Positions 46,012 to 56,461 of a DNA stretch of 64,000 nt are shown here, piece after piece. Under the pieces are notes generated by a model that was not told where the DNA came from, did no database searches, and saw only the letters and a program-made list of their open reading frames with translations. Source of the DNA: Coenobita brevimanus. Lineage: Eukaryota; Arthropoda; Malacostraca; Decapoda; Coenobitidae. Location: assembly GCA_032717465.1 (NCBI GenBank), contig CM064748.1:7367238-7431237 (forward strand), written 5' to 3'. Position 1 is the stretch's first letter, and each line of letters begins with the position of its first letter. The position numbers were made by a program, and so were the translations under genes.

Positions 46012-49000
46012 CTAAATAGCAGACATGGGTGTCTGTGCAATAAGCTCTGCTGCCAGTTGAAAGTCGTCAGCCCAAACATGAAGCTGCGTCCCAATATCAC
46101 ACCAAAGTCGAGATGTTGCAGGACAGTCCAGAACATAATGGAGCAGGGGCTGCTCACTGACCTCAAAGCAATAAGGGCATGGCTCTGGGTTGCTGTTAGT
46201 CACCTGGCTGTAGCACGGGAACCCCAGGCGTAAGTGGCGAAGTGGAACTAGTAGGTGGTTAGGTGTGCCATGGGGAACAGACACAGGTGTGTATGCTGTA
46301 GCTCTGGCATACCATGTACCTGAAACTGATGATCCTCCTGCGAAAGTCGGCAGACGGCATCAGCCACCCGTCGCAAGAGAAGGGATAGACTAGGACGCAG
46401 CTGAAATATGGTAACAGGTAATGTGCCAGCGTGGCGAGCATCAGCATCAGCACGCTCATTGACTGCAATACCAACATGCCCAGGAAGCCAGTGAAGGTGA
46501 ACCTCACCCCCCCGACCTGTGATGGAAGTTGCAACAACTATGATGGACGTAAGGAGATACTTGTTGTCAGTGTAGCAGTGCTTTTGGAGGCCATGTATGG
46601 AGGAAAGCGAGTCCGTATGGATAATAATACGCCAATGGAGGTGTTGATTGGCATGGCGAAGGGCGCAGAGAATTGCAACGAGCTCAGTCTGGTAGGCTGA
46701 AACACCGGAGGTGACACGCCAGGACTCAACCCTCTCATCACAAACAAAAGCAGCACCCACAGACCCATCATCACCAACAGACCCATCAGCATAGTAGACT
46801 GCAGTATCTGGAGTGGAGAAAGTTGCCGCACGACTGAAAGCATCCTGACGAAGAACAGCAGGAAAAGAGGACCTGGGAACCGCTATGTTGGACTCGACAT
46901 ATTTGATCACAGGTGGGAGCCAAGGAGGAGCAGGGGCATATGCAGGATTGGGCAAGTCAGGACCACCACTGATGGCATCAGCAGCGTCAAGCTTGCGAAC
47001 TATGTCTGCAGCAAGCAGAATCCAATCACCTCCACGGTGCGGATTTGGGGGCCGATCAAGGGTACGCTGGAGGAGTACAGACACTGGAAGGTGGGGCCGA
47101 TGCCGACAGAGCTGAGCAACGACAGCTGTTGTTCGTGCCCAAATGCGGTGCTGCAGAGAGGGAAAACCGCTCTCAGCCCGAAAGTTGACCAAGCGCGTCC
47201 AAGGAGGTGCACCGAGCGTTATACGCAGAGCAGTGTTTTGCAGGACTTCCAAAGAGAGACGGAGTGACTCAGAGACTCCGATAAGACATAGAGCCCCGTA
47301 ATCCACAATGGAATGGATAGCTTGTGAATAAAAAGTCCGTAGGACACTGTACGAGGCACCTAGGTTGCAGTGAGAAAGGGCTTTTAGGGCAGTAATGCGG
47401 GTAGCTGCTCGGTCCCGTATATAGCGGACATGAGTGGCAAACATCAGACGGCTGTCGAACCATACACCCAGGTACTGGTGACAGCGAACGACATCAAGGC
47501 TGTTACCCCCAAGTAGAAGGGGACGGTCAGGGTGACGGAGACCAAAAGGCAGGCATTTAGTTTTTTGGAAATTGACTTTAAGGCCAAGCTCACAGCATTT
47601 GGCATGTAGACGGGAAAGCGCAGTTGGTGCCTGAGTGTAGCAGTCCCGTCTAGAGAAAACCAGCGCCAAGTTATCTGCATAGCAGAACAGAGTAACCCCT
47701 TGGCCATAGTCGACTGTAAGCAGGTCCTCAACTAAGATATTAAATAAAAGAGGACTCAGCACACTGCCCTGGGGTGTGTCATTGACATGCGAGTAGGGGG
47801 AGGATACTCTGCCCTGAAATCAAACACAAGCAGCACGGCCGTGGAAGAAGTCCCTCACCCAGGAGAGGAGGCGACCACCCAAGCCCTTCGCTGCGAGCGC
47901 CGCAAGTACTGCGTCTGGGTTGGCAAGTTCGAATGCCTTCTCAAGTTCGAGGAAGACAGCCATGCCACGAGCACTCCTCAGCTCTTCAAGAAAGGAGGCT
48001 AGGCAATGTTGAGCACTCCTGCCAGGGAGGTAGGCAAATAGCCGGGGATGGAGCGGCCCCAACCTCCAGACAAGTCGAGAAAGGACAAGCCTCTCAGCGG
48101 TCTTGGGAATGCAACTGAGGAGGGAGATCAGCCTCTTGGTAGTCGGGTCACGTGGTTTGGGGATGGGGTGAATAATGGCTATCTTCCACAATCCAGGGCG
48201 ACGCTTTTCAAGCCACGAGCGATTGAACAGGTCCAGGACACGCGCCTTCCCTCCCTGGCTTGTGCGAGCCAGGAGGGAATATACAAGGCTATCAGGGCCC
48301 GGAGCCGTATCCTTTCTGCTGCACAACGCTCGATCTAGCTCCTCCACAGTAAAGGGGTGGTCTGCAGCATCAGGACGAGAGCAAGCAGCCTTGACAGCGT
48401 CCCTACGGGGTCCTGCAAGGCGAGCTTGCAGGTCACTGACAGACTGTGGGAGGTTTGTTGTGGCAGTACGAGCAGCGAAATGGGCAGCTAGGCGATCTGC
48501 CTCACCTACGGGGTCAGGATGTGATGGTGGCCTAGCTGGTCGGGGAGAAGAGACCGACTTGATTCTCGCCCACATCTCCCCAAGTGTGGAACGTGAATTA
48601 TGCAACCTACACCACCTCATCCAAGCCTCGTCCCAGATGCGGCGCTTTTCCTGCGAAACATGTCACACCACTGCAGCCAGATATCTCCCGGTTGGAGAGA
48701 AAAGCCGCCGACGGTAGGCCTTTCGAGCAGAGTTTAGCCGATGGTTCAGCTCCTGGACCCGCTCGTCATAAAACCAGTAGTCCTTAACAAAGACTGTGGG
48801 GCGCTTGGCGAGGGGAATACAGGCAGCAGCAGTGTGACGTAAGGCATGGGTAACCTGCTCCGCATGGTCCTCTAGGGAATGCAGAGGAACAACCTTGTCC
48901 AAGGCGGTGTCAACTGTCTGTGCATACTCGGGCCAATGTGCACGTCGTAAGTCCCAGCGAGGCGGAGGTGGTGGTGGGGGTGGAAGAGGAGCCGCCGGCA

Positions 49001-49640
49001 ATTCCGTCACCACAGCGAAATGATCACTGGTGAGGATTGGGTGCAAGGATTACATAGACACATCAGCAAGAGGTACAGAGACTAGGGAGAGGTCAAGCCT
49101 CCCACCACTGACATGAGTAGACTTGGACAAGTCATTGAGTAAGGAGACCCCTGCAGTTTCCTCGAGGGCAATGGCAACATGTCGTCCAGCCTCATTCACC
49201 GGGTGAGGCGAGGATAGGATGGGATGGTGGGCATTGAAGTCCCCCCCAATGAGGGTGGACTCAGCTACAGCCTGATGGAGGAGCTCGCCAATGTCTAGAG
49301 TCCCAGCATAGCTCCTATAAACGTTATAGATGGCTAAGGAGGTCGTGGCGAGCTGCAAGATGACTCCTTGAACCTCAACACCCTCACCGCAGTGAATAGG
49401 AGGGCTACATTCTTTGCAAGGGATGTGATCCTGAACCAGGATGGCACACCCCTGCGCATCACCCGGGACCCTAGGGAGGAAGAAGCCATTGTATCCTCGG
49501 AGCCGAAAAGGGGAGCTGTGGGGTAGGAGTGTCTCTTGCAGAAGGAAGACATGGATATCCTCCCGGATAGCCACCTCCTGGAGGTGAGGGAGCTTACTCC
49601 AAGCTCCTACGCAGTTCCACTGCAGGACTCGGAGGCAACC
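46012..49640 (-). pseudogene. LINE-A ORF2 (endonuclease-RT-RNase H), broken
   Basis: Pieces in order on the minus strand. Endonuclease begins near 49640 (LRVLQWNCVGAW), with LIGGDFNAHH and, after a stop near 49050, TSDHFAVV. Reverse transcriptase spans 48620-46900: IIHPIPKP, FLELEKAFEL (motif A Asp changed to Glu), then after a break LSPLLFNIL and CYADNLALV (YADD changed to YADN). RNase H is at about 46860-46430 (VYYADGSV, YQTELVAILCAL, IIHTDSLSS, PGHVGIAVNERADADA). The C-terminal zinc motif CPYCFEVSEQPLLHYVLDC lies in another frame at 46012-46284. At least four breaks plus altered catalytic residues make it inactive. Confidence 0.88.
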
Positions 49641-51633
49641 AGCGTTGTCTGGGACCGTGGAGGGTAAGCAGTCTCTCGCAGAAGTCTGAGAGTTTCTCCC
49701 TCCGCCTCTACCGCTGCTGAGGCTGGAACTGGCCCTGATGGATTGATGGCCAGGTTGCAGGGCGGGTGATCTGCCTCTACCACTGCTGAGGCTGGAGTCG
49801 GCGCCAGAGAGTTGGTGGCTGGGCCGCGAGGTCGGCATTCTGCCCCTACCCTTGCCGAGGTTTGTGGTGGCCCTGGTGAGGTGGTAATTGGGCTGCAAGA
49901 GCGGCATCTGGCCTTTGGCACTGCTGAGGCTGCAGTTGGTCCTGGCGAGCGGGTGGATGGGCCGCGATGTCGACAGCGGCGTGTAGGGACGGGAGGTGGC
50001 TGGGGTGTTGCTGACAGGTCGGGAGACGACATCTGATGTGTAGGTGGAGGGGGACGAAGCTGTCGCTTTGCCCCCACCACATCCATGACGATTTTGTCGA
50101 TAGTAGCCACAAGGGGAGCAGTATCGACACTCTTGCCAAGCATCGATTCCAGCAACTGAGCAAAGCTTAGACCAATCTTTTTCCCAATTAATTGCAGGTC
50201 CTCTATGGTGAAGAGAATCTGGGGAGAGCTCGGGGCATGAGGTGGTACGGGAGAGATGCATCGATCGGTGGTGGGACTGTGGTAGGAGGTGGGTGGTGAA
50301 CCTCCACTGCCACAGTCTGACGAGGGGGAGCAGACTGAAGAGGGGGAAAGGCGCTGGCATCGAGAGGAGGAGGAGGAGAAGGCACAGCTGTTATTTGACA
50401 CTGCTGGCCCCAGACAAAGGTCCCTGGAGGCGCAGGCGTGGAGCTGGTGGCTTGCTGCTGCTGAACCCAGGCTACCTGGTGTTCCCGGCCCTGCAAGATG
50501 TGTGCAGCTCTGATGGGGCAGCTGGGGTGCCACGCATGATGTGGGCCAGAGCAGTTGGGGCAGCGGGAGGTGATTGCCTGCTTGGCCTTGCATCTCGCCA
50601 GGCAGCGCTCCGTATCGTGTGGGCCGCTGCAGATCCCGCAAATGACAGGCCTCTTGCAGGTGGCTCAGTGGTGTCCATACCTCTGACACCGATAGCAACG
50701 GAGAGGCTCTGGGGTATATGGGCTCAGAGAGTAAGTCCCCCAGTTCCCAAGATCGAGAGAGGGTAGTAGAGGACCCCGTAAAGTGATGAGGACTTGGCGA
50801 GTCTCCTCCCTGGTACGCTGCCTCTGACAACACGTGGCTTCTTCCACCTGTGGATGAAGCAAAAGGAGATTGATCCTTATGGGATACCCCATGACAATAG
50901 CATTGGTCGATCTCAGCCCTGGAGTGAGCTCCACGAGCTTGATGGGGTTGGCCACGTCCTGGACTGCAGCCTTGAGAAGGTCGTAAGAGGCCTCGTCTTT
51001 CGGGATTAAGATGGAGCTCCCATCTTTGCCAATAATGTTGGTGGTCCTCAGTTCTGGCAGGCGGCGTTCCAAAGCTGCAACTGCATCATAGCTTGTTTCG
51101 TGCCCGTCCTGGGGAGTCACACGAAAGGCTGGGAATGATGAGCGAGGTGGAGGGGGCACTGCCACCGTTACTGAAGGTTGAGCGGCAAGAGGAGGCTTGT
51201 GAGGAGCCCCGGAGCGTATTACCAGAGTGGCATAGTTTCTCTTCTCACGCCGTCTAGATCTTTTACTATTGACCAGCGAGAAACCGTCGTCATCAGTACG
51301 GCCAGGATCAGCATCAGAAGGAGCAAATAAGGCAGCAGGAATGGCAGCATCCACGGTCATCTGCTCGTGGCGGCGAGCTGATTTTGCTGGTCGAGTTGTG
51401 GAAGGGGAAGCACTGGTGGCAGGACGAGGCAAAAGGCCCGGGGCAGGAGCCAAGGCAGTAGCTAGGGAGGGACAGGGATCTACGGGAGCAGAGGACTGAG
51501 AGCTGGAGGTGGAGGAGCGTCTCTCCCTATTACTTTCCTTAGCACTGGAAGGCCTAGATAAACCTGAACGCTGGGGCTGAGGTCGTGGGATGCGTGAGGG
51601 ACCCGAAGATCGGGTACTAAGAGGTGCCTCCAT
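49607..51633 (-). pseudogene. LINE-A ORF1, gag-like, with nonsense mutation
   Basis: ATG at 51631-51633 (MEAPLSTRSSGPSRIPRPQP). A Ser/Pro-rich N-terminus, then a conserved region (FPAFRVTPQDGHETSYDAVA through LDLGNWGTYSLSPYTPEPLR) and zinc knuckles: CYRCQRYGHH followed by a TGA at 50665 instead of Arg, then CGICSGPHDTERC and CPNCSGPHHAWHPSC. LINE-B has an uninterrupted equivalent. After a further frame change the C-terminal part contains the 69-bp repeats and ends at 49607. The protein would coat element RNA; this copy stops inside the first knuckle. Confidence 0.83.
49704..49979 (-). repeat. Four 69-bp minisatellite repeats in LINE-A ORF1
   Basis: Units start at 49704, 49773, 49842 and 49911 (landmark GCCTCTACC-CTGCTGAGG). 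69 bp is 23 codons, so the repeat is in frame and would give tandem 23-residue repeats in the C-terminal linker of ORF1. Confidence 0.82.
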
Positions 51634-51957
51634 AGCTCAGAGGCAAGCAAACTTCCCAAGAAACAGACTACACACACACTAACACACGCACACGCAACAC
51701 ACACACAATCATTCAAAAAAACACAACAACAACAACGGCCAAGTCCCTACAGTGATGGGCAACCTATGTTCCCCGCCCTCTAAAGGGCGACGTAGGAGGC
51801 CCCACCACTGCCCCGTGAGGGTCTTACCTAATCTACCAGAGCCGCCCTCACTGCCTTCTTTAACCAGGCCCTAATGGCTCCCCTTCATGGAAGTGCCCTA
51901 ACGGCACCCCTTCAGGGTTCGGCGTCGTACTACAGTGAGGGACACTAACGGCAGGCT

Positions 51958-51961
<4 letters not shown>

Positions 51962-52009
<48 letters not shown>
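51962..52009. repeat. (CA)n microsatellite in LINE-A 5' region
   Basis: About 24 CA units; the plus copy of LINE-A has (GT)n runs at 61778-61810 and 62084-62117 in the corresponding 5' region. Confidence 0.9.
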
Positions 52010-52235
52010 AAACACAGTCAGACAGACGTCTGCCTAGAAGACAGAGTCCCAGCAAAAACCTGAGAGACACACAAAAAATTCTCCTCAGTGCCAGAGACTA
52101 AGTCCCTTAAATGGCACAACTGGGAAAACTGGAAAAAATTCTTCCTCTATAACGGAGGCAGAGTCCAGTGCTACAGACACACGAGCCAGAGGTCTTGACT
52201 GCACGGTGGCTGGGCAGGGAATGGGGGGAACGTTT

Positions 52236-52348
52236 TTTTTTTTTTTTTTTTTTTTTTTTCTGGACTATCAACCATTGGGGCCGAAACCCCTGGTTATTAA
52301 GGCCGGATATATATATGTATATACATTTAAACATATAAAAACATATAT

Positions 52349-52404
<56 letters not shown>

Positions 52405-53784
52405 ATTTTAATTTTATTTATTTTTTTGTATTTTTATTTTTTTAATTTTTTCTTGGTTTTATATTTTTTATGCCTTATATTATAAAGGAACACTAATCTA
52501 AAGACTCTAAAACTAATCACCTAACAGACAAATCGCTAACCTATACTAAATCCTACAGAGACAAATAGCTAGACCTACACTAATGGTAAAAAAGCCTCGA
52601 CTAACAGAACACCATCGACTACAGATATGTAATGCCTTTCTACATGACATACCTGCACTCATCACCTGGTGACTGTCAGTCGAGGCACAACCTAATATAG
52701 GGGACATCAATATATGAAAGGGAACCAGACGAGTCAGGAACATTTCCATATACGTCAGCTGTCGTCCCTAATTAGAATAACTTAAGCAAGATAATATAAT
52801 GTATTTACATAATTTGTACAAAAAGTGAAGAACCTCGGCCAGCAGACCATCATCGACTGCAATTGCCCAATACCTTCCTATATTGCACACTTGCACTCAT
52901 CAGCTAGTGACTGTTAGTCGAGGAACGGGGTTTAATGTAGGGGACATCAATATTAGAAATAGATCAGTGGGTGGAGGAACTATTTCAAATACGTCAACTG
53001 TCAACCCTAATTAACAGTACTATATATACATATGTACAGGTGATAAAAACTATAACCATACAGTAAAAAAGTCACATCAGTCTGATCAGTCCGGTCTCTC
53101 TCAGGAAAGCCATCAATTTATCAGTCATAACAATGTCCCCATCACCCAGGATGGTGGAAAGGGTGAAGGGGACGTCTGCTGCACTGCAGTAATTTATAAG
53201 TGAAGCACGTTCACGAATAAATCGCCGACAGTGCAGGATGATATGACTGATAGATAACACCGCATTACAGATGTCACAGTGCGGTGGGAAGCGTCTTTCC
53301 ATATATGGTTTCATGTGAGTTAAAATGGTGGCATTAAGCTATAGCTGTGCTAATACTTTTTCCTCAAGGCGACTAGGGCGGTTGGCGGTGTCCCAATCGC
53401 CTAGGTGCGGCTTACAAGTTGGAATATTTAGTCTGGTCCACTGACCTTGCCACAGAAGAGTTATTGATTTCTTTCTGAGAGATAGACTCGACCGTAGATC
53501 ACAAGGAACGTCCCAAGCCTCCTCGAGCTCTACTACAGCCGACTTTGCAAGTAAGTCAGCCTGCTCATTGCCGTAGATACGACAATGACCAGGCACCCAG
53601 ATCAGCGTGAATGACTTGTTGCATGAATGCAACTTATTAACGATGCGGCCCTGGATCTCGTGAGAGTCCGTAGTACAAGATGCAATTGCCTGAAGGGCTG
53701 ATTTTTAATCTGAAAATATGACAAATGAGTCATGCCTAGAATCGACAGCATAGTCTATAGCTTTGTCAATAGCAAAAAGTTCAA
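52236..53784 (-). mobile_element. LINE-C, 5'-truncated RNase H-bearing LINE
   Basis: Minus-strand 3' fragment of a different LINE, its 3' end poly(A) (52236-52259) lying against the LINE-A 5' end and its truncated 5' end against the H2B target site. It codes for part of RNase H and a terminal zinc motif (53072-53780). A long 3' untranslated region follows (below 53072) with a 239-bp tandem duplication (units from about 52594 and 52833), (AT)n at 52352-52402 and a terminal hairpin AACCAGGGG-TTTCGG-CCCCAATGGTT. Confidence 0.75.
53072..53780 (-). pseudogene. LINE-C ORF2 C-terminus: RNase H and zinc motif
   Basis: Minus frame from the truncation: LELFAIDKAIDYA (catalytic Glu), FVIFSD followed by a TAA where Ser is expected (53709 region), ALQAIAS, then LIWVPGHCRIYGNEQADLLA with the last Asp and His of RNase H. 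The frame breaks near 53335 and resumes as FPPHCDICNAVLSISHIILHC, a C-x2-C-x8-H-x4-C motif like that ending LINE-A and LINE-B ORF2, to a stop at 53072. The element is dead. Confidence 0.78.
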
Positions 53785-53913
53785 GGGGTACGCGCTTGCT
53801 GAAATCCTTATATGTGATTGCTGCCAGACTGCAGCCCAGCTTCTGCCTCCTTCCCATTTGCGGGTGGGATGGGGCCGGATCGGGAAGACGGGTATTTAAG
53901 GGAAGGTCGCGGG
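53785..53913 (+). promoter_or_regulatory. H2A/H2B divergent promoter, copy 6 (split on both sides)
   Basis: Contains the H2B TATA CATATAAGG (minus, 53806-53814) and the H2A TATA TATTTAAG (53893-53900). On the H2B side LINE-C begins about 22 bp from the TATA; on the H2A side LINE-B begins about 20 bp from the TATA. The H2A coding sequence expected next is not in the window, so presumably it lies beyond 64000 after the retroelement chain. Confidence 0.82.
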
Positions 53914-54487
53914 CCCACTCTCACTCTGCTGCCTGCCTCCACACTGACAACATCTCCTGCTCCTGTCTTGTTTCAACAAGGGTAACAGCTCTCCGGTTCG
54001 CCGTTGATCGAGCTGCTCTGCCCCTCTTGTCTCTTGACAGTGCTTTGAGGTGTTGTTGCTGTCGTTGCTTGCCGCCTTCATCCTGACCACGCCTTGGTCT
54101 CCAGCCACTGTTGTGTACCGGGGTGCTCACGCTTGTGCGCGCTCGCCCTTCAGTGGTTTCTTTTTGCCTCTTTCTGTCTTTCCTTTCTGGCTCTTAGTGT
54201 TCCCCTGGTACGTGGTACGAAGCCGAACCCCGCGGTTTCCAGGCGCAGGCCTGGTACACAAGGGGGCCCCGTAGTCGGGGTGGTTATAGGAAGCTGCAGG
54301 GGTGAGCCAAAACTTTGTTTAGGGCTAGGGTTAGGCAAGACCTTCGGGGCTGTGGTAAGGGCTGCCGCGTCCTCCGCTAGCGGAGGGGCAGATTCCTGCC
54401 ACAGTAGGTAGGCTTCTTCCTGCGTTTCTGTGTGCCTGTTCTGTGTGTTTGTGTGAGTGTTAGTGTGGGTGTTTGTGCCTGTGTGTG

Positions 54488-56461
54488 ATGACAGGCAAGT
54501 CGAGGTCTAGGCCCCCAGGGCCTTCGAGGATTCCTATGCCGTCTAGGATCCAGCTGCCTGGTTCATATGCTCGCGTCCCCTATGCTGGAGGTAGGGTTGA
54601 GACGGTTCCTGGGGTCTTGAGTGGGAGCATGGCTGCGGCCACCCATCCAGCTGCTGCTAGAGGCCAGAATTCTTTCTCTACTGGAAGGAAAAGGGAGCGT
54701 CGTGGATCAGGGGATAGCTCGACTGTGTCTGCTGGTGGTTGTGCTGATTCGGAACGTCCAGTTTCTTGCTGCTCTGCTTCCTCTACAGCACCAAGGAAGA
54801 TAGCTCGCCGTCATGAGGGGATGGATGACATTGTGCCTGCTCCAAACCCTGACACTGCTACTTCTGTTGATGCTGTTTCCACCGCTGCTGCTACTCCTGC
54901 TGTTAAAAATAGCTCTGCAGATGATGAAGGGTTTACCCTTGTGTCTCGCAGAGCTAAGCGTGCAACCCTGACCAAGCCTGCGGCCCAGGGTTTTTCTCTG
55001 CCAGCTCTAAAGCAACCTCCTCCTCCACCTCGCCCTTCAGTGTCTGTGGCAGCCCCTCCTCCACCCCGCTCCTCTTTTCCAGCTTTCAGGGTTCCACTGC
55101 AATCGGGTTACGACACCAGCTACGATGCCGTGGCGGCCCTGGAGAGCCAGCTGCCGGGTCTTGCAGCGAGAAATCGCTTTGGCAGGGACGAAAGTTGTGT
55201 CCTCATTCCTTCCACGGAGGAGGCTTATCAGCAGCTCAAGGCCGTAGCAGAGGACGAGGCGGCAACAGTGAGGGTGACAGAGCTCACACGGGGTGGACAG
55301 GTGACGAAGGCTGTAGTGATGGGATACCCTCGTCGGTTCCCATTAGACATCCTTCGAAGGCACGACCTAGTAGAGGAGGCTACCAGGTGCCAGCACCAGA
55401 GGACGCGGGAGGAAACCTTACAGGTGTGTGTCACCCTCCGTGGCCCCCTCGTCCCCTCTCTCGATCTTGGGAACTGGGGAGTGTACTGGCTACGCCCGTA
55501 CACTCCAGAGCCACTGAGGTGCTACCGCTGCCAGAGGTTCGGACACCATCGTGCAAGCTGCAGCAGGCCTGCAGTGTGCGGGATCTGCAGCGGCTCCCAC
55601 GACACGGAGCAGTGCTTGGCAAAATTCCGAGCAAAGGAGCCGGTCACTTCCCGCTGTCCCAACTGTGCAGGAGCACACCACGCCTGGCATCCCAGTTGCC
55701 CAGCGAGGGTGAAGAGGGTGACCCAGGGCAGAGAAAAGCAGGTCTCTTGGGTGCAGGAACAGCAGTCCTTGGTCTCAACGCCGGCCCCCCCAGGCACTTT
55801 TGTTTGGGGTCAACAACGCCGCCCCCAGGCACAGACTCCTCCTGTCTTAGATACGACTGCTTTTCCTCCCCTGCCAACTCCGGTACAGACTATCGAGACA
55901 GTGGCGGAGGTTCACAGGCCCATGGCCTCAATGGATCCATCACCCCTGCCGCCCCCTCCTTCCCAAGAGGATCCAGTGCTCGTGCCAGTAACGCAAACCC
56001 CTCCTCCGCAGGCACATCACACTCAAGCAGCCCCACTCTTCACACTGGACGAGCTGCGCACCCTTGGGAAACAACTGGCTCTGGCCATAGCAGAAACCGT
56101 GGCTCAGACTCTGGGGGTCCAGCTGAACACGGATCCTATAGTGGCTGTAGTGGACCGTACGCTGAATCAGGCAGTCAAGGCAAAAAGACAGCTTGTTGCT
56201 CCTCCTGCCTCAGCCAAGCGGCCTCGCTCACCGAGGAAGCCCAGGTCGTCCCACAAAGGGGCTTCTTCGAAGGTAGCCAAGACCAAGGCTCGGCCACCCC
56301 GCACCCCAGTGGCCGGATCTCCTCACCTTCCATCGGCCCCCTTGGTACCTCCATTGACTCCAGTGGGTCGGGAGTCAGAGGAGGTTCGCCTCCGTCTGTC
56401 TCTGGACACCGGGACGGTACCTACCTCAGGGTCCTACAGTGGAACTGCGCAGGAGCAATAA
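54488..56461 (+). CDS. LINE-B ORF1, gag-like zinc-knuckle protein (657 aa)
   Basis: The ATG at 54488 (MTGKSRSRPPGPSRIP) is the first ATG in the frame; MEAPLSTRSSGPSRIP of LINE-A supports it. Ser/Ala-rich N-terminus with IARRHEGMDDIV; a conserved central domain (FPAFRVPLQSGYDTSYDAVA to LDLGNWGVYWLRPYTPEPLR); three zinc knuckles CYRCQRFGHHRASC, CGICSGSHDTEQC and CPNCAGAHHAWHPSC; WVQEQQSLVSTPAPPGTFVWG; then a Pro-rich C-terminal part with a helical segment (FTLDELRTLGKQLALAIAET). This type binds element RNA. Open throughout, unlike both LINE-A copies. Confidence 0.88.
   Translation: MTGKSRSRPPGPSRIPMPSRIQLPGSYARVPYAGGRVETVPGVLSGSMAAATHPAAARGQNSFSTGRKRERRGSGDSSTVSAGGCADSERPVSCCSASSTAPRKIARRHEGMDDIVPAPNPDTATSVDAVSTAAATPAVKNSSADDEGFTLVSRRAKRATLTKPAAQGFSLPALKQPPPPPRPSVSVAAPPPPRSSFPAFRVPLQSGYDTSYDAVAALESQLPGLAARNRFGRDESCVLIPSTEEAYQQLKAVAEDEAATVRVTELTRGGQVTKAVVMGYPRRFPLDILRRHDLVEEATRCQHQRTREETLQVCVTLRGPLVPSLDLGNWGVYWLRPYTPEPLRCYRCQRFGHHRASCSRPAVCGICSGSHDTEQCLAKFRAKEPVTSRCPNCAGAHHAWHPSCPARVKRVTQGREKQVSWVQEQQSLVSTPAPPGTFVWGQQRRPQAQTPPVLDTTAFPPLPTPVQTIETVAEVHRPMASMDPSPLPPPPSQEDPVLVPVTQTPPPQAHHTQAAPLFTLDELRTLGKQLALAIAETVAQTLGVQLNTDPIVAVVDRTLNQAVKAKRQLVAPPASAKRPRSPRKPRSSHKGASSKVAKTKARPPRTPVAGSPHLPSAPLVPPLTPVGRESEEVRLRLSLDTGTVPTSGSYSGTAQEQ

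Larger units (their letters stand above)
45881..52235 (-). mobile_element. LINE-A, full-length but decayed I-group non-LTR element (minus copy)
   Basis: About 6.35 kb. The 5' untranslated part (52235-51634) has the ACGACGCCGAACCCTG box at 51913-51928 and a (TG)n run. Then come ORF1 and ORF2 (endonuclease, reverse transcriptase, RNase H, zinc motif), and a two-hairpin 3' tail with (AACC)n at 45881-45955. A related copy starts at 61562 on the plus strand. Inactive: nonsense and frameshifts in both ORFs, YADN in the RT active site. Confidence 0.88.

Noticed and set aside
55195..56424. Long open frame in the ORF2 frame overlapping LINE-B ORF1, read as dual coding
   Set aside because: G/C-rich DNA without recognisable domain and without ATG; openness can follow from ORF1 codon use. 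No second protein is claimed.
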